Part shown: piece by piece, positions 43,416 through 53,562 of the stretch | Numbering within the stretch: position 1 is the stretch's first letter | How the letters are laid out: every line of letters begins with the position of its first letter | NCBI RefSeq assembly: GCF_022345965.1 | Contig: NZ_JAKRMU010000003.1 | Span: forward strand, 186,001-250,000 | Direction: 5' to 3' | DNA: 64,000 nt | From: Corynebacterium sp. ACRQK | GTDB taxonomy: Bacteria > Actinomycetota > Actinomycetes > Mycobacteriales > Mycobacteriaceae | Program-made: the position numbers and the translations under genes | Notes under the pieces: model-generated | Databases searched by the model: none | What the model saw: the letters and a program-made list of their open reading frames with translations, nothing else | Told to the model about the DNA's origin: nothing

Positions 43416-45209
43416 GTGACTTCCAGCTCCGCCGCTGATTTGACGAAGGTACTGATCGCCAACCGTGGCGAGATCGCAGTGCGCGTCATCCGGGCTGCGC
43501 GCGACGAGGGCATCGCTACCGTCGCCGTGTACGCGGACCCGGATGCAGAGGCACCCTTCGTGCGCATGGCTGATGAAGCACTGGCTCTCGGCGGCCAGAC
43601 CTCGGCTGAGACCTACCTGGACATCGAGAAGATCATCGGTGCCGCGCGCAAGTCCGGCGCCGATGCGATCCACCCTGGATACGGATTCCTGTCGGAGAAC
43701 GCGGACTTCGCCCAGGCCGTCGTGGATGCGGGTCTGAACTGGATCGGCCCACCACCAGAGGCTATTCGCAAGCTCGGCGATAAAGTCACTGCCCGAAACA
43801 TTGCTCTTAGTGTTGACGCCCCTATGACTCCGGGCACTAAGGAACCCGTCGCGGATGCCGCAGAGGTCACCGCCTTTGCGGAGCGCCACGGACTTCCGAT
43901 CGCCATTAAGGCCGCCTTCGGCGGCGGTGGGCGTGGCATGAAGGTCGCCTACACGATGGACGAGATCCCGGATCTCTTTGAATCCGCAACCCGCGAGGCC
44001 ATCACCGCCTTCGGGCGCGGAGAGTGCTTCGTGGAGCGCTACCTGGACCGCGCCCGCCACGTCGAGGCGCAGGTCGTGGCCGATAAGCACGGCAACGTTG
44101 TGGTCGCCTCCACCCGCGATTGCTCCGCCCAGCGGCGTTTTCAGAAACTCATCGAGGAGGCCCCCGCGCCGTTCTTGAGCGACGAGCAGAACGAGCGCAT
44201 CTATTCCTCCGCCAAGGCCATCTGCCGCGAGGCCGGCTACTACGGCGCGGGCACGGTGGAGTACCTGGTGGGGTCCGACGGGCTGATCAGCTTCCTGGAG
44301 GTTAATACTCGCCTGCAGGTGGAGCACCCGGTCACCGAGCAGGTCACCGGCTGGGACCTGGTGCGCGAGCAGTTCCGCATCGCTCGCGGCGAGGAGCTAT
44401 CTCGCACCGAGGATCCGGAAATTGTCGGCCACTCCATCGAGTTCCGCATCAACGGCGAGGACCCGACGAACAACTTCATGCCGGCCCCGGGCCGCATCCA
44501 GACCTACCGCGAGCCCGCCGGCCCCGGCGTGCGCATGGACTCCGGCATCGAAACCGGCGCGGTGGTCGGCGGACAGTTCGACTCCATGCTGGCCAAGCTC
44601 ATCGTCACCGGCACCAACCGCACCGAGGCGATCCAACGTTCCCTCCGGGCGCTGGAAGAGTACGAGGTCGAGGGCATCCCGACCGTGATCCCCTTCCACC
44701 AGGCCGCACTGACCGACCCGGCCTTCGTCGCCGAGGACGGCAACTACCGCGTGTACACCCGGTGGATCGAAGAGGAATGGGACAACCAGCTGCCCGCCTA
44801 CGAGGAGCCGCTCGCGGCCGCCGCCGAAGGCGAGCTACCGAAGGAGAAGCTGGTCGTCGAGGTCGACGGGCGCCGCGTGGAGGTGCTGGTACCGGGCGAG
44901 ATCCTGGCGGGTCGTGGCTCGGTGAGCCGCGCAAAGAAGCGCCGCGCGAACGCTGCGGACATCGCCATCACCGGCGACACGGTGGCCGCCCCAATGCAGG
45001 GCACCGTGATCAAGGTGGAGGTCGCGGAAGGCGATGAAGTGGCCGAGGGCGACGTTCTGCTGGTACTAGAGGCAATGAAGATGGAAAACGCCGTCAAGGC
45101 ACACAAGTCCGGTGTGGTGCAGTCCTTGAGCGTCGGAAGCGGCGATGGCGTCACAAAGAACCAGGCACTTATGGAGCTGAAAGACGACAGCTCTACTGAG
45201 AACGAATAA
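43416..45209 (+). CDS. accBC: Acyl-CoA carboxylase alpha chain, biotin carboxylase plus BCCP
   Basis: A 597-residue fused subunit. The biotin carboxylase part (about 1-450) has [25 protein letters not shown] and [15 protein letters not shown] linker follows, then the biotinyl domain with EAMKMEN, the biotinylated lysine being at about 555. It supplies carboxybiotin to all AccD partners for malonyl-CoA, methylmalonyl-CoA or mycolate precursors. BirA at 35.3 kb should biotinylate it and AccE joins the complex. The GTG at 43416 is chosen over a TTG two codons upstream because the AAAGGA site fits it. Confidence 0.95.
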   Translation: MTSSSAADLTKVLIANRGEIAVRVIRAARDEGIATVAVYADPDAEAPFVRMADEALALGGQTSAETYLDIEKIIGAARKSGADAIHPGYGFLSENADFAQAVVDAGLNWIGPPPEAIRKLGDKVTARNIALSVDAPMTPGTKEPVADAAEVTAFAERHGLPIAIKAAFGGGGRGMKVAYTMDEIPDLFESATREAITAFGRGECFVERYLDRARHVEAQVVADKHGNVVVASTRDCSAQRRFQKLIEEAPAPFLSDEQNERIYSSAKAICREAGYYGAGTVEYLVGSDGLISFLEVNTRLQVEHPVTEQVTGWDLVREQFRIARGEELSRTEDPEIVGHSIEFRINGEDPTNNFMPAPGRIQTYREPAGPGVRMDSGIETGAVVGGQFDSMLAKLIVTGTNRTEAIQRSLRALEEYEVEGIPTVIPFHQAALTDPAFVAEDGNYRVYTRWIEEEWDNQLPAYEEPLAAAAEGELPKEKLVVEVDGRRVEVLVPGEILAGRGSVSRAKKRRANAADIAITGDTVAAPMQGTVIKVEVAEGDEVAEGDVLLVLEAMKMENAVKAHKSGVVQSLSVGSGDGVTKNQALMELKDDSSTENE

Positions 45210-45231
45210 ACGGAAATAGGAAGCGCCCCCC

Positions 45232-45792
45232 ATGACTGAAACCACCTCTGAGCAGGCCAACACCTTCGAAAGGAAGACGCCCAAGGGCATGATCTTCCTC
45301 GGCCTTGGGCTGCTGATCGTCGCCGTGATCACCGCTATCGTTTCGCTGGCGGGTGTGAAGGACTTCGGCAAGGGCTACGACGTTTCAGTCGGCAAAGAGT
45401 ACTACCTGCTGGCAGATGAAGAAGCACTGAACGCGAAGGAGTGCACCCTGGTCGACAAGGAGGACAAGCCCCTCGTTGACCGCATCGAGGCCGCGGATCT
45501 GAAGTTCAGCCAGGATGACCTGGAGATCTCCGATGTCTCCCTGCCACTGACGAAGAACAAGGGCGTGTACACCTCGATCAAGTTCACCGAGGACATCGAG
45601 GGAGCCAAGTACACCTGCGACCAGGGCAACATCTACATCTCCAAGTACTCGTCTGGCACTCTGCAGGCCCTGCGGTGGGTGACGATGCTGTGCGGCGCTG
45701 CGGGTGTGGCCATCCTGATTCTGGCGGCGTTTGCCAGCAAGCGTAAGCCGGTCGCTGATGATGCAGATGACACAGAGGACACAGAAGACTGA
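45232..45792 (+). CDS. Two-TM membrane protein, unrecognised
   Basis: A 186-residue protein with a TM helix at about residues 19-41, an extracytoplasmic domain of about 100 residues containing two cysteines (ECTLVDKED and YTCDQGN) that could form a disulfide, a second TM at about 147-168, and a short Lys/acidic cytoplasmic tail ending in repeated D/E-T. No family is recognised. It follows accBC after 22 bp and directly abuts glpK (its TGA touches the glpK GTG), so it may be part of one transcript. Confidence 0.75.
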   Translation: MTETTSEQANTFERKTPKGMIFLGLGLLIVAVITAIVSLAGVKDFGKGYDVSVGKEYYLLADEEALNAKECTLVDKEDKPLVDRIEAADLKFSQDDLEISDVSLPLTKNKGVYTSIKFTEDIEGAKYTCDQGNIYISKYSSGTLQALRWVTMLCGAAGVAILILAAFASKRKPVADDADDTEDTED

Positions 45793-47379
45793 GTGGTAGA
45801 AAACCTTACGAATCAACTGACTGGGACCTTGGCTAAGTGGAAAAGCTCCAAGCGGGGCTACGTATTGGCGCTCGATCAGGGGACCACGTCTACCCGCTGC
45901 ATCATCTTTGACGCGCACGGCAAGATCATCAGCTCCAGCCACATGGAGCACCAGCAGATCTTCCCGCGCCCCGGATGGGTAGAGCACGATCCGGAGGAGA
46001 TTCGGCGCAACACCCGCCGCGTGATGGCGGACGCTGCGGCCTCCCACGACATTCCGATCGAGGATTTCGCCGCGGTGGGCATCACCAACCAGCGTGAAAC
46101 GACCGTCGTGTGGGAGCGTGCTACCGGCAAGCCCATCTACAACGCCATCGTGTGGCAGGACACGCGCACTGACAAGATCGTGAGCTCCTTGAGCGAAGAG
46201 CAAAAGGACATGATCTTCGAGCGCACCGGCCTGAACGCCTCTACCTACTTCGCCGGGCCGAAGATCCAATGGATCCTGGACAACGTCGACGGCGCACGTG
46301 AGAAGGCAGAGCGCGGGGAGCTGGCCTTCGGCACTATCGACTCGTGGCTGATCTGGGAGCTCACTCGCCGCTCACACAAGAAGTCCAAGGCGGGCCGCAG
46401 CGGCAATGCCCGACATGTCACGGACGTCACCAATGCCTCACGCACCATGCTGATGGATCTACGAACGCAGACGTGGGATCCAGAGCTGTGCGAGCTGTTC
46501 GGCGTGCCGGAATCCATGCTGCCGGAGATCGTCAGCTCCTCCGAGGTGGTTGGGAAGGTTCGCCGCAGCGGACCGGTGCAGGGGGTGCCGATCGCGGGCA
46601 TCCTGGGCGACCAGCAGGCCGCTGCCTTCGGCCAGGTGTGCTTCAACCAGGGCGAGGCGAAGAACACCTACGGCACTGGCAACTTCCTGCTGATGAATAC
46701 CGGCACCGAGCCGCAGTGGTCCGAACACGGGCTGATCACCACCGTCGCCTACCGGCTCGGCAATCAACCGGCTGTGTATGCGCTCGAGGGATCCATCGCC
46801 GTGACTGGCTCCCTGGTGCAGTGGCTGCGCGACAACCTGGGGTTCTTTGAAACCGCCGACGACATTGAGCCGCTGGCCCGCAGCGTGGAAGATAACGGCG
46901 GTTGCTACATCGTGCCGGCCTTCAGTGGCCTGCTGGCGCCGCACTGGCGCCCCGAAGCCCGCGGCATCGTTGCCGGGCTGACCCGCTATGTAACAAAGGC
47001 ACATATCGCCCGTGCTGCACTGGAGGCCACGGCCTTCCAGACTCGCGAGGTGGTCGAGGCCATGAACGCAGACTCGCAAGTGGACCTGAAAAACCTGCGC
47101 GTCGACGGTGGAATGGTCGTCAACTCGCTGCTCATGCAGTTCCAGGCCGACCAGCTGGAGGTTCCGGTGACGGTGCCGGAAGTCTCGGAGACCACCGCCC
47201 TCGGAGCGGCCTACGCCGCCGGGCTGGCCGTGGGCTTCTACAGGGACCTCGACGAGCTGGTTTCCCTCTGGCAGGAGGAAAAGACCTACTTCCCCAAGGG
47301 CGATCCCGAGGAGCGCAAGATCGCCTACGACAAGTGGAAGCGCGCCGTGGAACGGACGTTCAACTGGACCGAGGATTAG
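45793..47379 (+). CDS. glpK: Glycerol kinase
   Basis: A 528-residue FGGY kinase that phosphorylates glycerol to glycerol-3-[18 protein letters not shown] (ATP-binding), [11 protein letters not shown], the [13 protein letters not shown] motif and [12 protein letters not shown] are present. It has about 20 extra N-terminal residues before the usual start, and the GTG has only a weak distant GAGGA, so the true start is uncertain. Between residues 200 and 225 it has an insert ([12 protein letters not shown]) rich in basic residues that is not usual in the family. No glpF or glpD lies next to it. Confidence 0.93.
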   Translation: MVENLTNQLTGTLAKWKSSKRGYVLALDQGTTSTRCIIFDAHGKIISSSHMEHQQIFPRPGWVEHDPEEIRRNTRRVMADAAASHDIPIEDFAAVGITNQRETTVVWERATGKPIYNAIVWQDTRTDKIVSSLSEEQKDMIFERTGLNASTYFAGPKIQWILDNVDGAREKAERGELAFGTIDSWLIWELTRRSHKKSKAGRSGNARHVTDVTNASRTMLMDLRTQTWDPELCELFGVPESMLPEIVSSSEVVGKVRRSGPVQGVPIAGILGDQQAAAFGQVCFNQGEAKNTYGTGNFLLMNTGTEPQWSEHGLITTVAYRLGNQPAVYALEGSIAVTGSLVQWLRDNLGFFETADDIEPLARSVEDNGGCYIVPAFSGLLAPHWRPEARGIVAGLTRYVTKAHIARAALEATAFQTREVVEAMNADSQVDLKNLRVDGGMVVNSLLMQFQADQLEVPVTVPEVSETTALGAAYAAGLAVGFYRDLDELVSLWQEEKTYFPKGDPEERKIAYDKWKRAVERTFNWTED

Positions 47380-47402
47380 GCTCCGGGTGCTACCTTAAAG
47401 GT

Positions 47403-47984
47403 ATGAACGAACCGTCCCGCCGTGAAATCCGCATCTCCGATGTCGACCGTAGCGACGCTATCAGCGCGCTCGGTGAGCACTTCGCCGACGGTCGGCTCAC
47501 CATGTCCGAATACGAGGAGCGCGTGCAGCAGGCCACCACGTCCCGCTCCGAGCGCGAGCTCGCGCAGTTATTCACCGACCTTCCACCGCTGGAGGCTTCG
47601 CGCGAGCTGGTTCCCTACTACTCCGCCCACGAGGTCGATCGTCAAAACCGCAGCGGCCGGAACGTGCGCCTGGGTTTGTTGCTCAGCACCGTGATTGGCA
47701 GCAGCGCCCTGGCCATGATCCTCAATGGCGTGTGGGCGAACTCCCCCATCCTTTTGCTAATGATCCCACTGGTCTTCGTGCTGCTCTACATCATGAAGGT
47801 CGGCCCTAGAGCCTGGTACGAGCCCAGCCCGGCACAGTTGGAGCGCCAGCGCTTCCGGGAACTGAAGATGCAGCAGCGCGCGCAGCAGGCGCAGTGGAAG
47901 TTCGAGCGCAAGCAGCGCACCCACCAGCTGACCAGCAGCGCGATGAAGTTCGCGCAGAAGCGCCTTAACGGAACTGGTCAATAA
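47403..47984 (+). CDS. DUF1707 membrane protein
   Basis: A 193-residue protein. The N-terminal DUF1707 domain (about 8-60) has the signature RISDVDRSDAISALGEHFADGRLTxxEYEER-like pattern. Two TM helices lie at about 82-101 and 104-122, then a basic, Gln-rich coiled tail. In actinobacteria the domain is found on small membrane proteins of unknown role. TACCTT ends 6 nt before the ATG and may be a -10 box giving a leaderless mRNA. The 3' end overlaps the amidohydrolase gene by 20 bp on the other strand. Confidence 0.88.
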   Translation: MNEPSRREIRISDVDRSDAISALGEHFADGRLTMSEYEERVQQATTSRSERELAQLFTDLPPLEASRELVPYYSAHEVDRQNRSGRNVRLGLLLSTVIGSSALAMILNGVWANSPILLLMIPLVFVLLYIMKVGPRAWYEPSPAQLERQRFRELKMQQRAQQAQWKFERKQRTHQLTSSAMKFAQKRLNGTGQ

Positions 47985-49197
47985 CCCCGGCGAACAGGCG
48001 GATGCCGATGCCGAGGGCGCGCTCGTCGAACACGATGTCCGGCTGGTGCAGGTCGGGGCGCTCCCCCTTGCCAGTCCACGCGCCCAGGCGCGCCATGGAG
48101 CCCGGCACGTGCTCCAGGTACCAGCTGAAGTCCTCGCCGCCGGTGGATTGCGGGGCCTCCTTCAGCGCGTTCGGATCCACGTCCTTGACGGCCTGCGCGA
48201 GCGCGGCGGTGGAAACATCGTCGTTCATCACCGGCGGCACGCCCTTGGTGTAGCGCAGCTCGAGCTCGGCCCCGGTGGGCGCCACCAGGTGCTTTAGAAG
48301 TTCTCGCAAGGTTTCTTCGCCACGACGCCACACTCCAACCTCCGCGGTGCGGAACGTACCGAGCAGGCGGACCTCCTGCGGAATTGCGTTGAACGTGGAG
48401 CCGCCGTTGATTGCGCCGAAGGTCAGCACCGTGCCGGTGCGTGGGTCCACGGTGCGGGACAGCAGGCCCGGCAACTGCGAGGCGATGAGGCCTGCGGTGT
48501 ACACCAGATCCGCCGCAAGGTGCGGACGGGAGGTGTGGCCGCCATGGCCGCGCAGGATGATCTCCACCACGTCGCTGGCGGAGGTGATCGCACCGGTGCG
48601 CACGCCGATCTCGCCGGTGCGCAGCTTCGGCTCGCAGTGGACGGCAAAGATGCGGGACACACCGTTGAGCGCCCCGGCCTCGATGACGTCCACTGCGCCA
48701 CCGTCCATGACTTCCTCGGCGGGCTGGAAGATAAAGCGAACCTGGATCCCCAGGGCATCCTCCCCGTGGGCGTCAACAAAATCGGCAAGGGCGACGGCCA
48801 GCCCCAGCACGATCGTGGTGTGGATGTCGTGACCGCAGGCGTGCATAACCCCCGGCACCTCGGAGGCGTAGTCGAGGCCTGTGACCTCCTGCAATGGCAG
48901 CGCGTCGATGTCACCGCGGAAGGCGATGCGGGGCGCGCCGACAGGGCCGATGTCGGCGATCAGACCCGTGGAAGGCAGGGCCACGGGCTGCAGCCCAGCG
49001 CGCTCGAGTTCGGCGGCGAGGAAGCGGGTGGTCTCCGTCTCCATGTGCGACAGCTCGGGGTTGCGGTGCAGGCGACGGCGCCAGTCGATGACCCGCTGTG
49101 CGTTGTCCCGCGTCCAGTTCTGCACGAACTGGGCGACAGAATGGGTGCTGCTTTCCTGCGCGCGTTCCTGTGTGCCGTCTTGCACTTGAATACTCAC
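47965..49197 (-). CDS. M20-family amidohydrolase
   Basis: A 410-residue metal-dependent peptidase/amidohydrolase of the M20D group (N-acyl-amino-acid or IAA-conjugate hydrolase type). RRRLHRNPELSH, the metal-binding GVMHACGHDIHTT, QPAEEVMDGG and AVHCEPKL are conserved. The dimerisation domain lies around 200-310. The first 40 residues are a polar extension. The substrate is unknown; deacylation of N-acyl amino acids is the usual activity. It is divergent from pnp with a 57-bp gap. Confidence 0.92.
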   Translation of the reverse strand: MSIQVQDGTQERAQESSTHSVAQFVQNWTRDNAQRVIDWRRRLHRNPELSHMETETTRFLAAELERAGLQPVALPSTGLIADIGPVGAPRIAFRGDIDALPLQEVTGLDYASEVPGVMHACGHDIHTTIVLGLAVALADFVDAHGEDALGIQVRFIFQPAEEVMDGGAVDVIEAGALNGVSRIFAVHCEPKLRTGEIGVRTGAITSASDVVEIILRGHGGHTSRPHLAADLVYTAGLIASQLPGLLSRTVDPRTGTVLTFGAINGGSTFNAIPQEVRLLGTFRTAEVGVWRRGEETLRELLKHLVAPTGAELELRYTKGVPPVMNDDVSTAALAQAVKDVDPNALKEAPQSTGGEDFSWYLEHVPGSMARLGAWTGKGERPDLHQPDIVFDERALGIGIRLFAGVIDQFR

Positions 49198-49240
49198 GTC
49201 CCTCTCACTTTTACTGACCTGTCTAGTCTAGCGCCTGCGG

Positions 49241-49246
49241 TATTCT
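49241..49246 (+). promoter_or_regulatory. -10 box for a leaderless pnp start
   Basis: TATTCT ends 8 nt before the ATG at 49255 and no ribosome-binding site is present. Confidence 0.5.
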
Positions 49247-49254
49247 TGGTTGGC

Positions 49255-50067
49255 ATGACTGCTTCCCCAAATCCCTATGAACTGGCCGCAGAGGCTGCGG
49301 CGGCGCTGAAGAAGCGCACGGGCCTCGATTCCTATGACTGTGCCGTGGTGCTCGGCTCTGGGTGGCGCCCCGCCGCCGACGTGCTGTGCGAAGGCGCGGA
49401 AGACCTGCAGGAGTTCCCGATGTCGGAGCTGCCGGGCTTCCTGGCGCCGACCGCGCAGGGGCACGGCGGCACGGTCCGCAGCGCCCGCATCGGCAGCCGC
49501 AACGTGCTGGTGCTGTTGGGCCGCACACATGCCTACGAGGGTCACGAGCTGTGGCGCACTGCCCATGCGGTCCGCACCGCCGCGGCTGCGGGCGTGCAGA
49601 CGATCGTGCTGACCAACGCAGCGGGCGGCCTGACCGAGGGCATGACCGTCGGCGAGCCGGTGCTGATCGCCGATCACATTAACTTCACCGCCAAGACACC
49701 CCTGACGGGCGCGAACTTCGTGAACCTGGTGGATGCCTACAGCCCCGAGCTGCGCACCAAGGTGCAGAAGCTGCGCCCCGGCATGCGCGAGGCCGTGTAC
49801 GCGATGATGCCTGGACCGCAGTACGAAACCCCGGCGGAGATCCACATGCTGCGCACCCTGGGCGCCGGCTTGGTGGGCATGTCCACGGTCTACGAGACGA
49901 TCGCCGCGCGCGAGGCGGACGTGGACGTGCTGGGTATCTCGCTGGTCACGAACCTGGCGGCGGGGGTTACCGGCGAGGCTCTGAACCACGAGGAGGTTCT
50001 GCAGGCGGGCAAGGAAGCTGCCAACGACATGGGCAAGCTGCTCGGCGAGCTGGTGAACAACCTATGA
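49255..50067 (+). CDS. Purine nucleoside phosphorylase
   Basis: A 270-residue trimeric-type PNP. It splits inosine and guanosine with phosphate into base and ribose-1-P. VVLGSGW, the LLGRTHAYEGHE stretch, LTNAAGG, YAMMPGPQYETPAEI and VGMSTVYETIAAR with the base-binding NLAAG region are conserved. It is followed by pmmB in an ATGA overlap, the Rv3307-Rv3308 order. The hexomutase may handle the pentose phosphate released; that link is inference. Confidence 0.94.
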   Translation: MTASPNPYELAAEAAAALKKRTGLDSYDCAVVLGSGWRPAADVLCEGAEDLQEFPMSELPGFLAPTAQGHGGTVRSARIGSRNVLVLLGRTHAYEGHELWRTAHAVRTAAAAGVQTIVLTNAAGGLTEGMTVGEPVLIADHINFTAKTPLTGANFVNLVDAYSPELRTKVQKLRPGMREAVYAMMPGPQYETPAEIHMLRTLGAGLVGMSTVYETIAAREADVDVLGISLVTNLAAGVTGEALNHEEVLQAGKEAANDMGKLLGELVNNL

Positions 50068-51599
50068 GCCAGTTGAAGTTCGGCACCGCCGGCCTACGCG
50101 CCAAGATCGGCCCCGGGCCAGACGAGATGAACGTCAGCACCGCCACCCGCGCCACGGCCGGTGTGGCTGCGTGGCTCAAGGAGCGGAAGCGCCCCTTGCG
50201 CGCCGACGGGGTTTTTCGTGCGGCTGTGGGCTATGACGCCCGCTACGCCTCCCACGCTCTAGCCCGCGCGACGGCAGAAACCTTCGCCGGTGCAGGCTTC
50301 GACGTGACTCTCATCGCGGAGCCCTCCCCCACCCCGGTGTTGGCGTGGCTGGTGCGCTCCCGGCGCATGGACGTGGGCGTGCAGATCACCGCCTCGCACA
50401 ATCCGGCGCAGGACAACGGCTACAAGCTGTACCTGGACGGCGGAGCACAGCTGGTCTCCCCCGCCGACCGGCAGATCGAGGAGCACATTGCCGCCCAGCC
50501 AACGGACGCGGCGAAGATCCCCCGCTCCGAGGCGAAGTCTGTAGACCTGTCCGTGGTCTCCGGCTACGTCACCGAGCTGAGCACCCTGGTGGCCACCGGC
50601 CGCCAGGCAGAGCTGGCGCCGCGGCGGAAGCTGAAGATCCTCTACACCCCCATGCACGGCGTGGGAGGCAATGCCCTGGAGTGGGCCTTGCGCGAAAACG
50701 GCTTCGGCAACGTGCACGCGGTGGCCTCGCAGCGCTGGCCGGACCCGACCTTCCCGACTGTGGATTTTCCCAACCCGGAGGAGCCGGGTGCCACCGACGC
50801 GCTGCTGGAAGAAGCCCGCGCCATCGACGCGGACCTGCTGATCGCCCTGGATCCGGATGCGGACCGCTGCATGCTGGGGCTTAAGCGCGCGGACGGCGAT
50901 TATCACATGCTGTGTGGCGACGAGGCCGGCCCCTTGCTGGCGCGCCGGGTGTTGGCGGGCGTAGGGGCGTCCACAAAGAAAAAACCTGTAGTGGCGACAA
51001 CGGTGGTCAGCTCGCAGCTGCTGGGACGCATGGCGCGCGCCGAGGGCTGGGACTATGTGGAGACGCTGACTGGCTTTAAGAACCTGGCGCGTGCTGCCGA
51101 CAATCGGCCCGGTGAGCTGGCCTTTGCCTACGAGGAGGCGATCGGCACCGCGCCCGCGCCGCGCATCGTGGCGGACAAGGACGGCATTGCGACGGCGTTG
51201 ATCGCGGCGGCGTGGGCGGCCGAGACGGATCTGGCCGCCGAGCTGGATGACATCGAGGCCACCTATGGAGTGTTCCGGACTGCGCAGGTCAGCGCCCGTT
51301 TCGACAGTGCGGAAGAAGCGCACGAGTTAATCGCGCGCTGGGCGGGGAACCCTCCGGCCAAGCTCGCGGGTGCGGCCATGCAGGCAGGGCCGATCGAGGA
51401 TTCCGCGGGCAACCGCACCGACGGCGTGCGTCTGGTGGGCACTGCCGGGGATATGGGGCTGCGCGTGGTCGCCCGAGCGTCCGGCACCGAGCCAAAGGCG
51501 AAGTTCTATTTGGAGGCCAGCGCGGAACCGGGTGCGGACGCGAAGGCAGTGGAGGAACTGCTGGAGCGCCTAAAGGTCGATGTTTCGGGGGCCGTATAG
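50064..51599 (+). CDS. pmmB: Phospho-sugar mutase (PmmB type)
   Basis: A 511-residue alpha-D-phosphohexomutase. The phosphoserine is in [13 protein letters not shown], the metal loop is DPDADRC, the sugar loop FAYEEAIG and the phosphate loop [12 protein letters not shown]. It is longer than the PMM at 15-16.6 kb and groups by motif (FAYEEAIG) with enzymes active on glucose or ribose phosphates. Phosphopentomutase activity would fit its coupling to pnp, since ribose-1-P must become ribose-5-P. The 3' end overlaps upp by 30 bp on the other strand. Confidence 0.92.
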   Translation: MSQLKFGTAGLRAKIGPGPDEMNVSTATRATAGVAAWLKERKRPLRADGVFRAAVGYDARYASHALARATAETFAGAGFDVTLIAEPSPTPVLAWLVRSRRMDVGVQITASHNPAQDNGYKLYLDGGAQLVSPADRQIEEHIAAQPTDAAKIPRSEAKSVDLSVVSGYVTELSTLVATGRQAELAPRRKLKILYTPMHGVGGNALEWALRENGFGNVHAVASQRWPDPTFPTVDFPNPEEPGATDALLEEARAIDADLLIALDPDADRCMLGLKRADGDYHMLCGDEAGPLLARRVLAGVGASTKKKPVVATTVVSSQLLGRMARAEGWDYVETLTGFKNLARAADNRPGELAFAYEEAIGTAPAPRIVADKDGIATALIAAAWAAETDLAAELDDIEATYGVFRTAQVSARFDSAEEAHELIARWAGNPPAKLAGAAMQAGPIEDSAGNRTDGVRLVGTAGDMGLRVVARASGTEPKAKFYLEASAEPGADAKAVEELLERLKVDVSGAV

Positions 51600-52208
51600 G
51601 CGGTCGCCAGCATCTCCCAGGCCAGGAACGATATACGCTTCCTTGTTCAGGCTGGGGTCGATGGTTGCGGTGAACAGCCGGCGCACACTCACGTTGGCCT
51701 CCACCAGCGCATCCACACCCGGCTGGGCGGAGACCATGCACACACAGGTGATGTCGTTGGCGCCGCGGTCCTCCAGGAGACGGATGGCGTGCAGCAGCGA
51801 GCCACCGGTGGCGAGCATCGGGTCGACCAGGAACACCGGCTGGTCGCTGAGGTCGTCCGGCAGTGCCTCCAGGTAGGGCACGGGCTCGTGAGTGGTTTCG
51901 TCGCGGGCCATGCCGATGAAGCCAACTTGCGCGTCGGGGATCATGGACAGCGCCGGGTCGATCATGCCCAGGCCGGCGCGGATGACGGGCACGATGATCG
52001 GGGGCTTTTCCAGCCGCGTGCCCGTGGTGGTGGCGACGGGGGTTTCGAGCTCAAAGTGTTCCACCACCAGATCCGCCGAGGCTTCGTAGATCAGCATGGC
52101 CCCCAGGTCGGACAAAGCGGCGCGGAACTGTGCGTTGTCGCTGTTCTTGTCGCGCATGATGCTGAGCCGGGAGGCGACGAGCGGATGATTAACCACCTGA
52201 ATTTCCAT
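51570..52208 (-). CDS. upp: Uracil phosphoribosyltransferase
   Basis: A 212-residue enzyme that makes UMP from uracil and [27 protein letters not shown], the PRPP loop [10 protein letters not shown] and the uracil-binding end [12 protein letters not shown] are conserved. The start at 52208 ([10 protein letters not shown]) is fixed by family length. A -10 box TAAAAT ends 8 nt upstream. It converges with pmmB and belongs to the same salvage block as pnp and add. Confidence 0.96.
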   Translation of the reverse strand: MEIQVVNHPLVASRLSIMRDKNSDNAQFRAALSDLGAMLIYEASADLVVEHFELETPVATTTGTRLEKPPIIVPVIRAGLGMIDPALSMIPDAQVGFIGMARDETTHEPVPYLEALPDDLSDQPVFLVDPMLATGGSLLHAIRLLEDRGANDITCVCMVSAQPGVDALVEANVSVRRLFTATIDPSLNKEAYIVPGLGDAGDRLYGPRNIDL

Positions 52209-52216
52209 GGTTCCCC

Positions 52217-52222
52217 ATTTTA
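52217..52222 (-). promoter_or_regulatory. -10 box for upp
   Basis: TAAAAT on the minus strand ends 8 nt before the upp ATG. A GGGG lies in the gap, so either a leaderless start or an upstream promoter with a weak ribosome-binding site is possible. Confidence 0.4.
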
Positions 52223-52296
52223 GTTGATCCGCAATTGAACCTTTTGCGCCGCGGTGGAGTCTAAAGAAGCTGCAGAGTGTTTTTGGGGAGGGGTTC

Positions 52297-52608
52297 ATGC
52301 TTTCAGGGGATGCGTTAGCAGCCGATTCGGAACTAATCGGGAAGCTAAGAAGCCGCGCACTGGACGTGAGTACGGCGCTGCAGGGAAAGGCCGCGCCGCT
52401 GCACGGCGCCGTGGGTATGGTGGCGCCGCCGGCGCTAAAGGATTTTCTACGGGCACTATCCACGGCGCGGAACGCCCACGATGGATTGTTGCGGGATGCG
52501 GAAAGTTACTTTAATGACGCCACGTTTGCCCTGGGGAGCGTTCAGCGCGGACTAGACGGACACGAGGGCGAATATTCCCACGCCTTCAGCGGGTTGAGGG
52601 AGGTCTGA
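52297..52608 (+). CDS. Small helical protein paired with an NlpC/P60 gene
   Basis: A 103-residue protein, not recognised. It looks all-helical, with two long helices joined by an Ala/Pro-rich turn ([11 protein letters not shown]), in the size range of WXG100/ESX-type proteins, but no W-x-G and no C-terminal Y-x-x-x-D/E export motif is visible. A strong GGAGGGG site precedes the ATG, and its end carries the ribosome-binding site of the NlpC/P60 gene (1 bp between stop and start). The layout recalls Rv0024 and its small neighbours in mycobacteria. Co-export by a type VII-like route is inference only. Confidence 0.7.
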   Translation: MLSGDALAADSELIGKLRSRALDVSTALQGKAAPLHGAVGMVAPPALKDFLRALSTARNAHDGLLRDAESYFNDATFALGSVQRGLDGHEGEYSHAFSGLREV

Positions 52609-52609
52609 A

Positions 52610-53530
52610 GTGCTGGACATAGCGAGTCTCGTAGCTCCACTGGCCGCGGCGATTCCCTCGCCTTTTAGCCCGGGCCTCAGCGCCAGCGTCTCTGGGGTAA
52701 GAGGCCTGGAGAATCTAGGGAATCTGGCGGCCTCCGCCCTGCAGGGGCGGGCGGGCGATAACGTCCACGGCTCCTTGGACTCGGTGGCCAAGGTCGTTTC
52801 CCAGGCCTTAGGTGCAGGCGGTGCACTGGACAAGCTGGCGGGGCAGGCAGCCCAGGCCGTAGAGCGAGCAATCGGGGATTTGAGCGTCATCTTCGACGAC
52901 TGCGTACGGGAAGTCGGCCAGGCGGTGGCCACCAGCGGCTTGGCAGGCCCGCTGGGCTGGGCTAATGGCCTCGGCGCGGCGATGCCGGTGGTCGTGCGAC
53001 ACGTCGGGCGGGCGGAAGGTCGCGTGCACACTCTGGAGGAGGAGCTGCGCGGGCTGACCCTGGACGTGCAGCAGGTGGAGAAGGAGCAGATTCCCGAGCG
53101 GCTGCCTGCCAGGAATCCGGATACGGCAGAGGTTGCGGCGCCAGCGTCACCGGATAACAACAGCGCGCCGGGCGCACCAACGGGCCAGGCACAAAAGGCC
53201 GTAGCCGCGGCGAAGACGGCCCTGGGAACTCCGTATCAGTGGGGCGGGACGGTGCCGGGCAAGGGGCTGGACTGCAGTGGTCTGGTGCAGTGGGCCTACC
53301 AGCAGGCCGGGGTGGATCTGCCGCGCACGGCGAGCGCGCAGGCGGTCGGACCGCAGATCCCGCGCGCGGAATTGCAGGCGGGTGATCTGGCGGTGTGGGA
53401 CGGGCACGTGGCGATGATCGTCGACGGCGGGAACATGATTGAGGCCGGTGATCCGGTGCAGATCAACCCCATCAGGCAAGACAATATCGGAATGCCCTTC
53501 AAGGGTTTCTACCGGCCGACGGCGGCCTAA
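52610..53530 (+). CDS. NlpC/P60 (C40) peptidase without signal peptide
   Basis: A 306-residue protein. The C-terminal NlpC/P60 domain (about 195-306) has the catalytic Cys222 in GLDCSGLVQWAY and His266 in WDGHVAMIVDGG. The N-terminal 160 residues are Ala/Gly-rich helices with no Sec signal, and a Pro/Asp linker follows. Such enzymes cut peptidoglycan stem peptides, which requires export, so either another secretion route or an intracellular role is implied. The start is a GTG with GGAGG inside the upstream gene. The small-protein partner upstream is translationally coupled. Confidence 0.87.
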   Translation: MLDIASLVAPLAAAIPSPFSPGLSASVSGVRGLENLGNLAASALQGRAGDNVHGSLDSVAKVVSQALGAGGALDKLAGQAAQAVERAIGDLSVIFDDCVREVGQAVATSGLAGPLGWANGLGAAMPVVVRHVGRAEGRVHTLEEELRGLTLDVQQVEKEQIPERLPARNPDTAEVAAPASPDNNSAPGAPTGQAQKAVAAAKTALGTPYQWGGTVPGKGLDCSGLVQWAYQQAGVDLPRTASAQAVGPQIPRAELQAGDLAVWDGHVAMIVDGGNMIEAGDPVQINPIRQDNIGMPFKGFYRPTAA

Positions 53531-53562
53531 GTAAACAGGCAAAGGACTTAGAGGAGAAAAAC

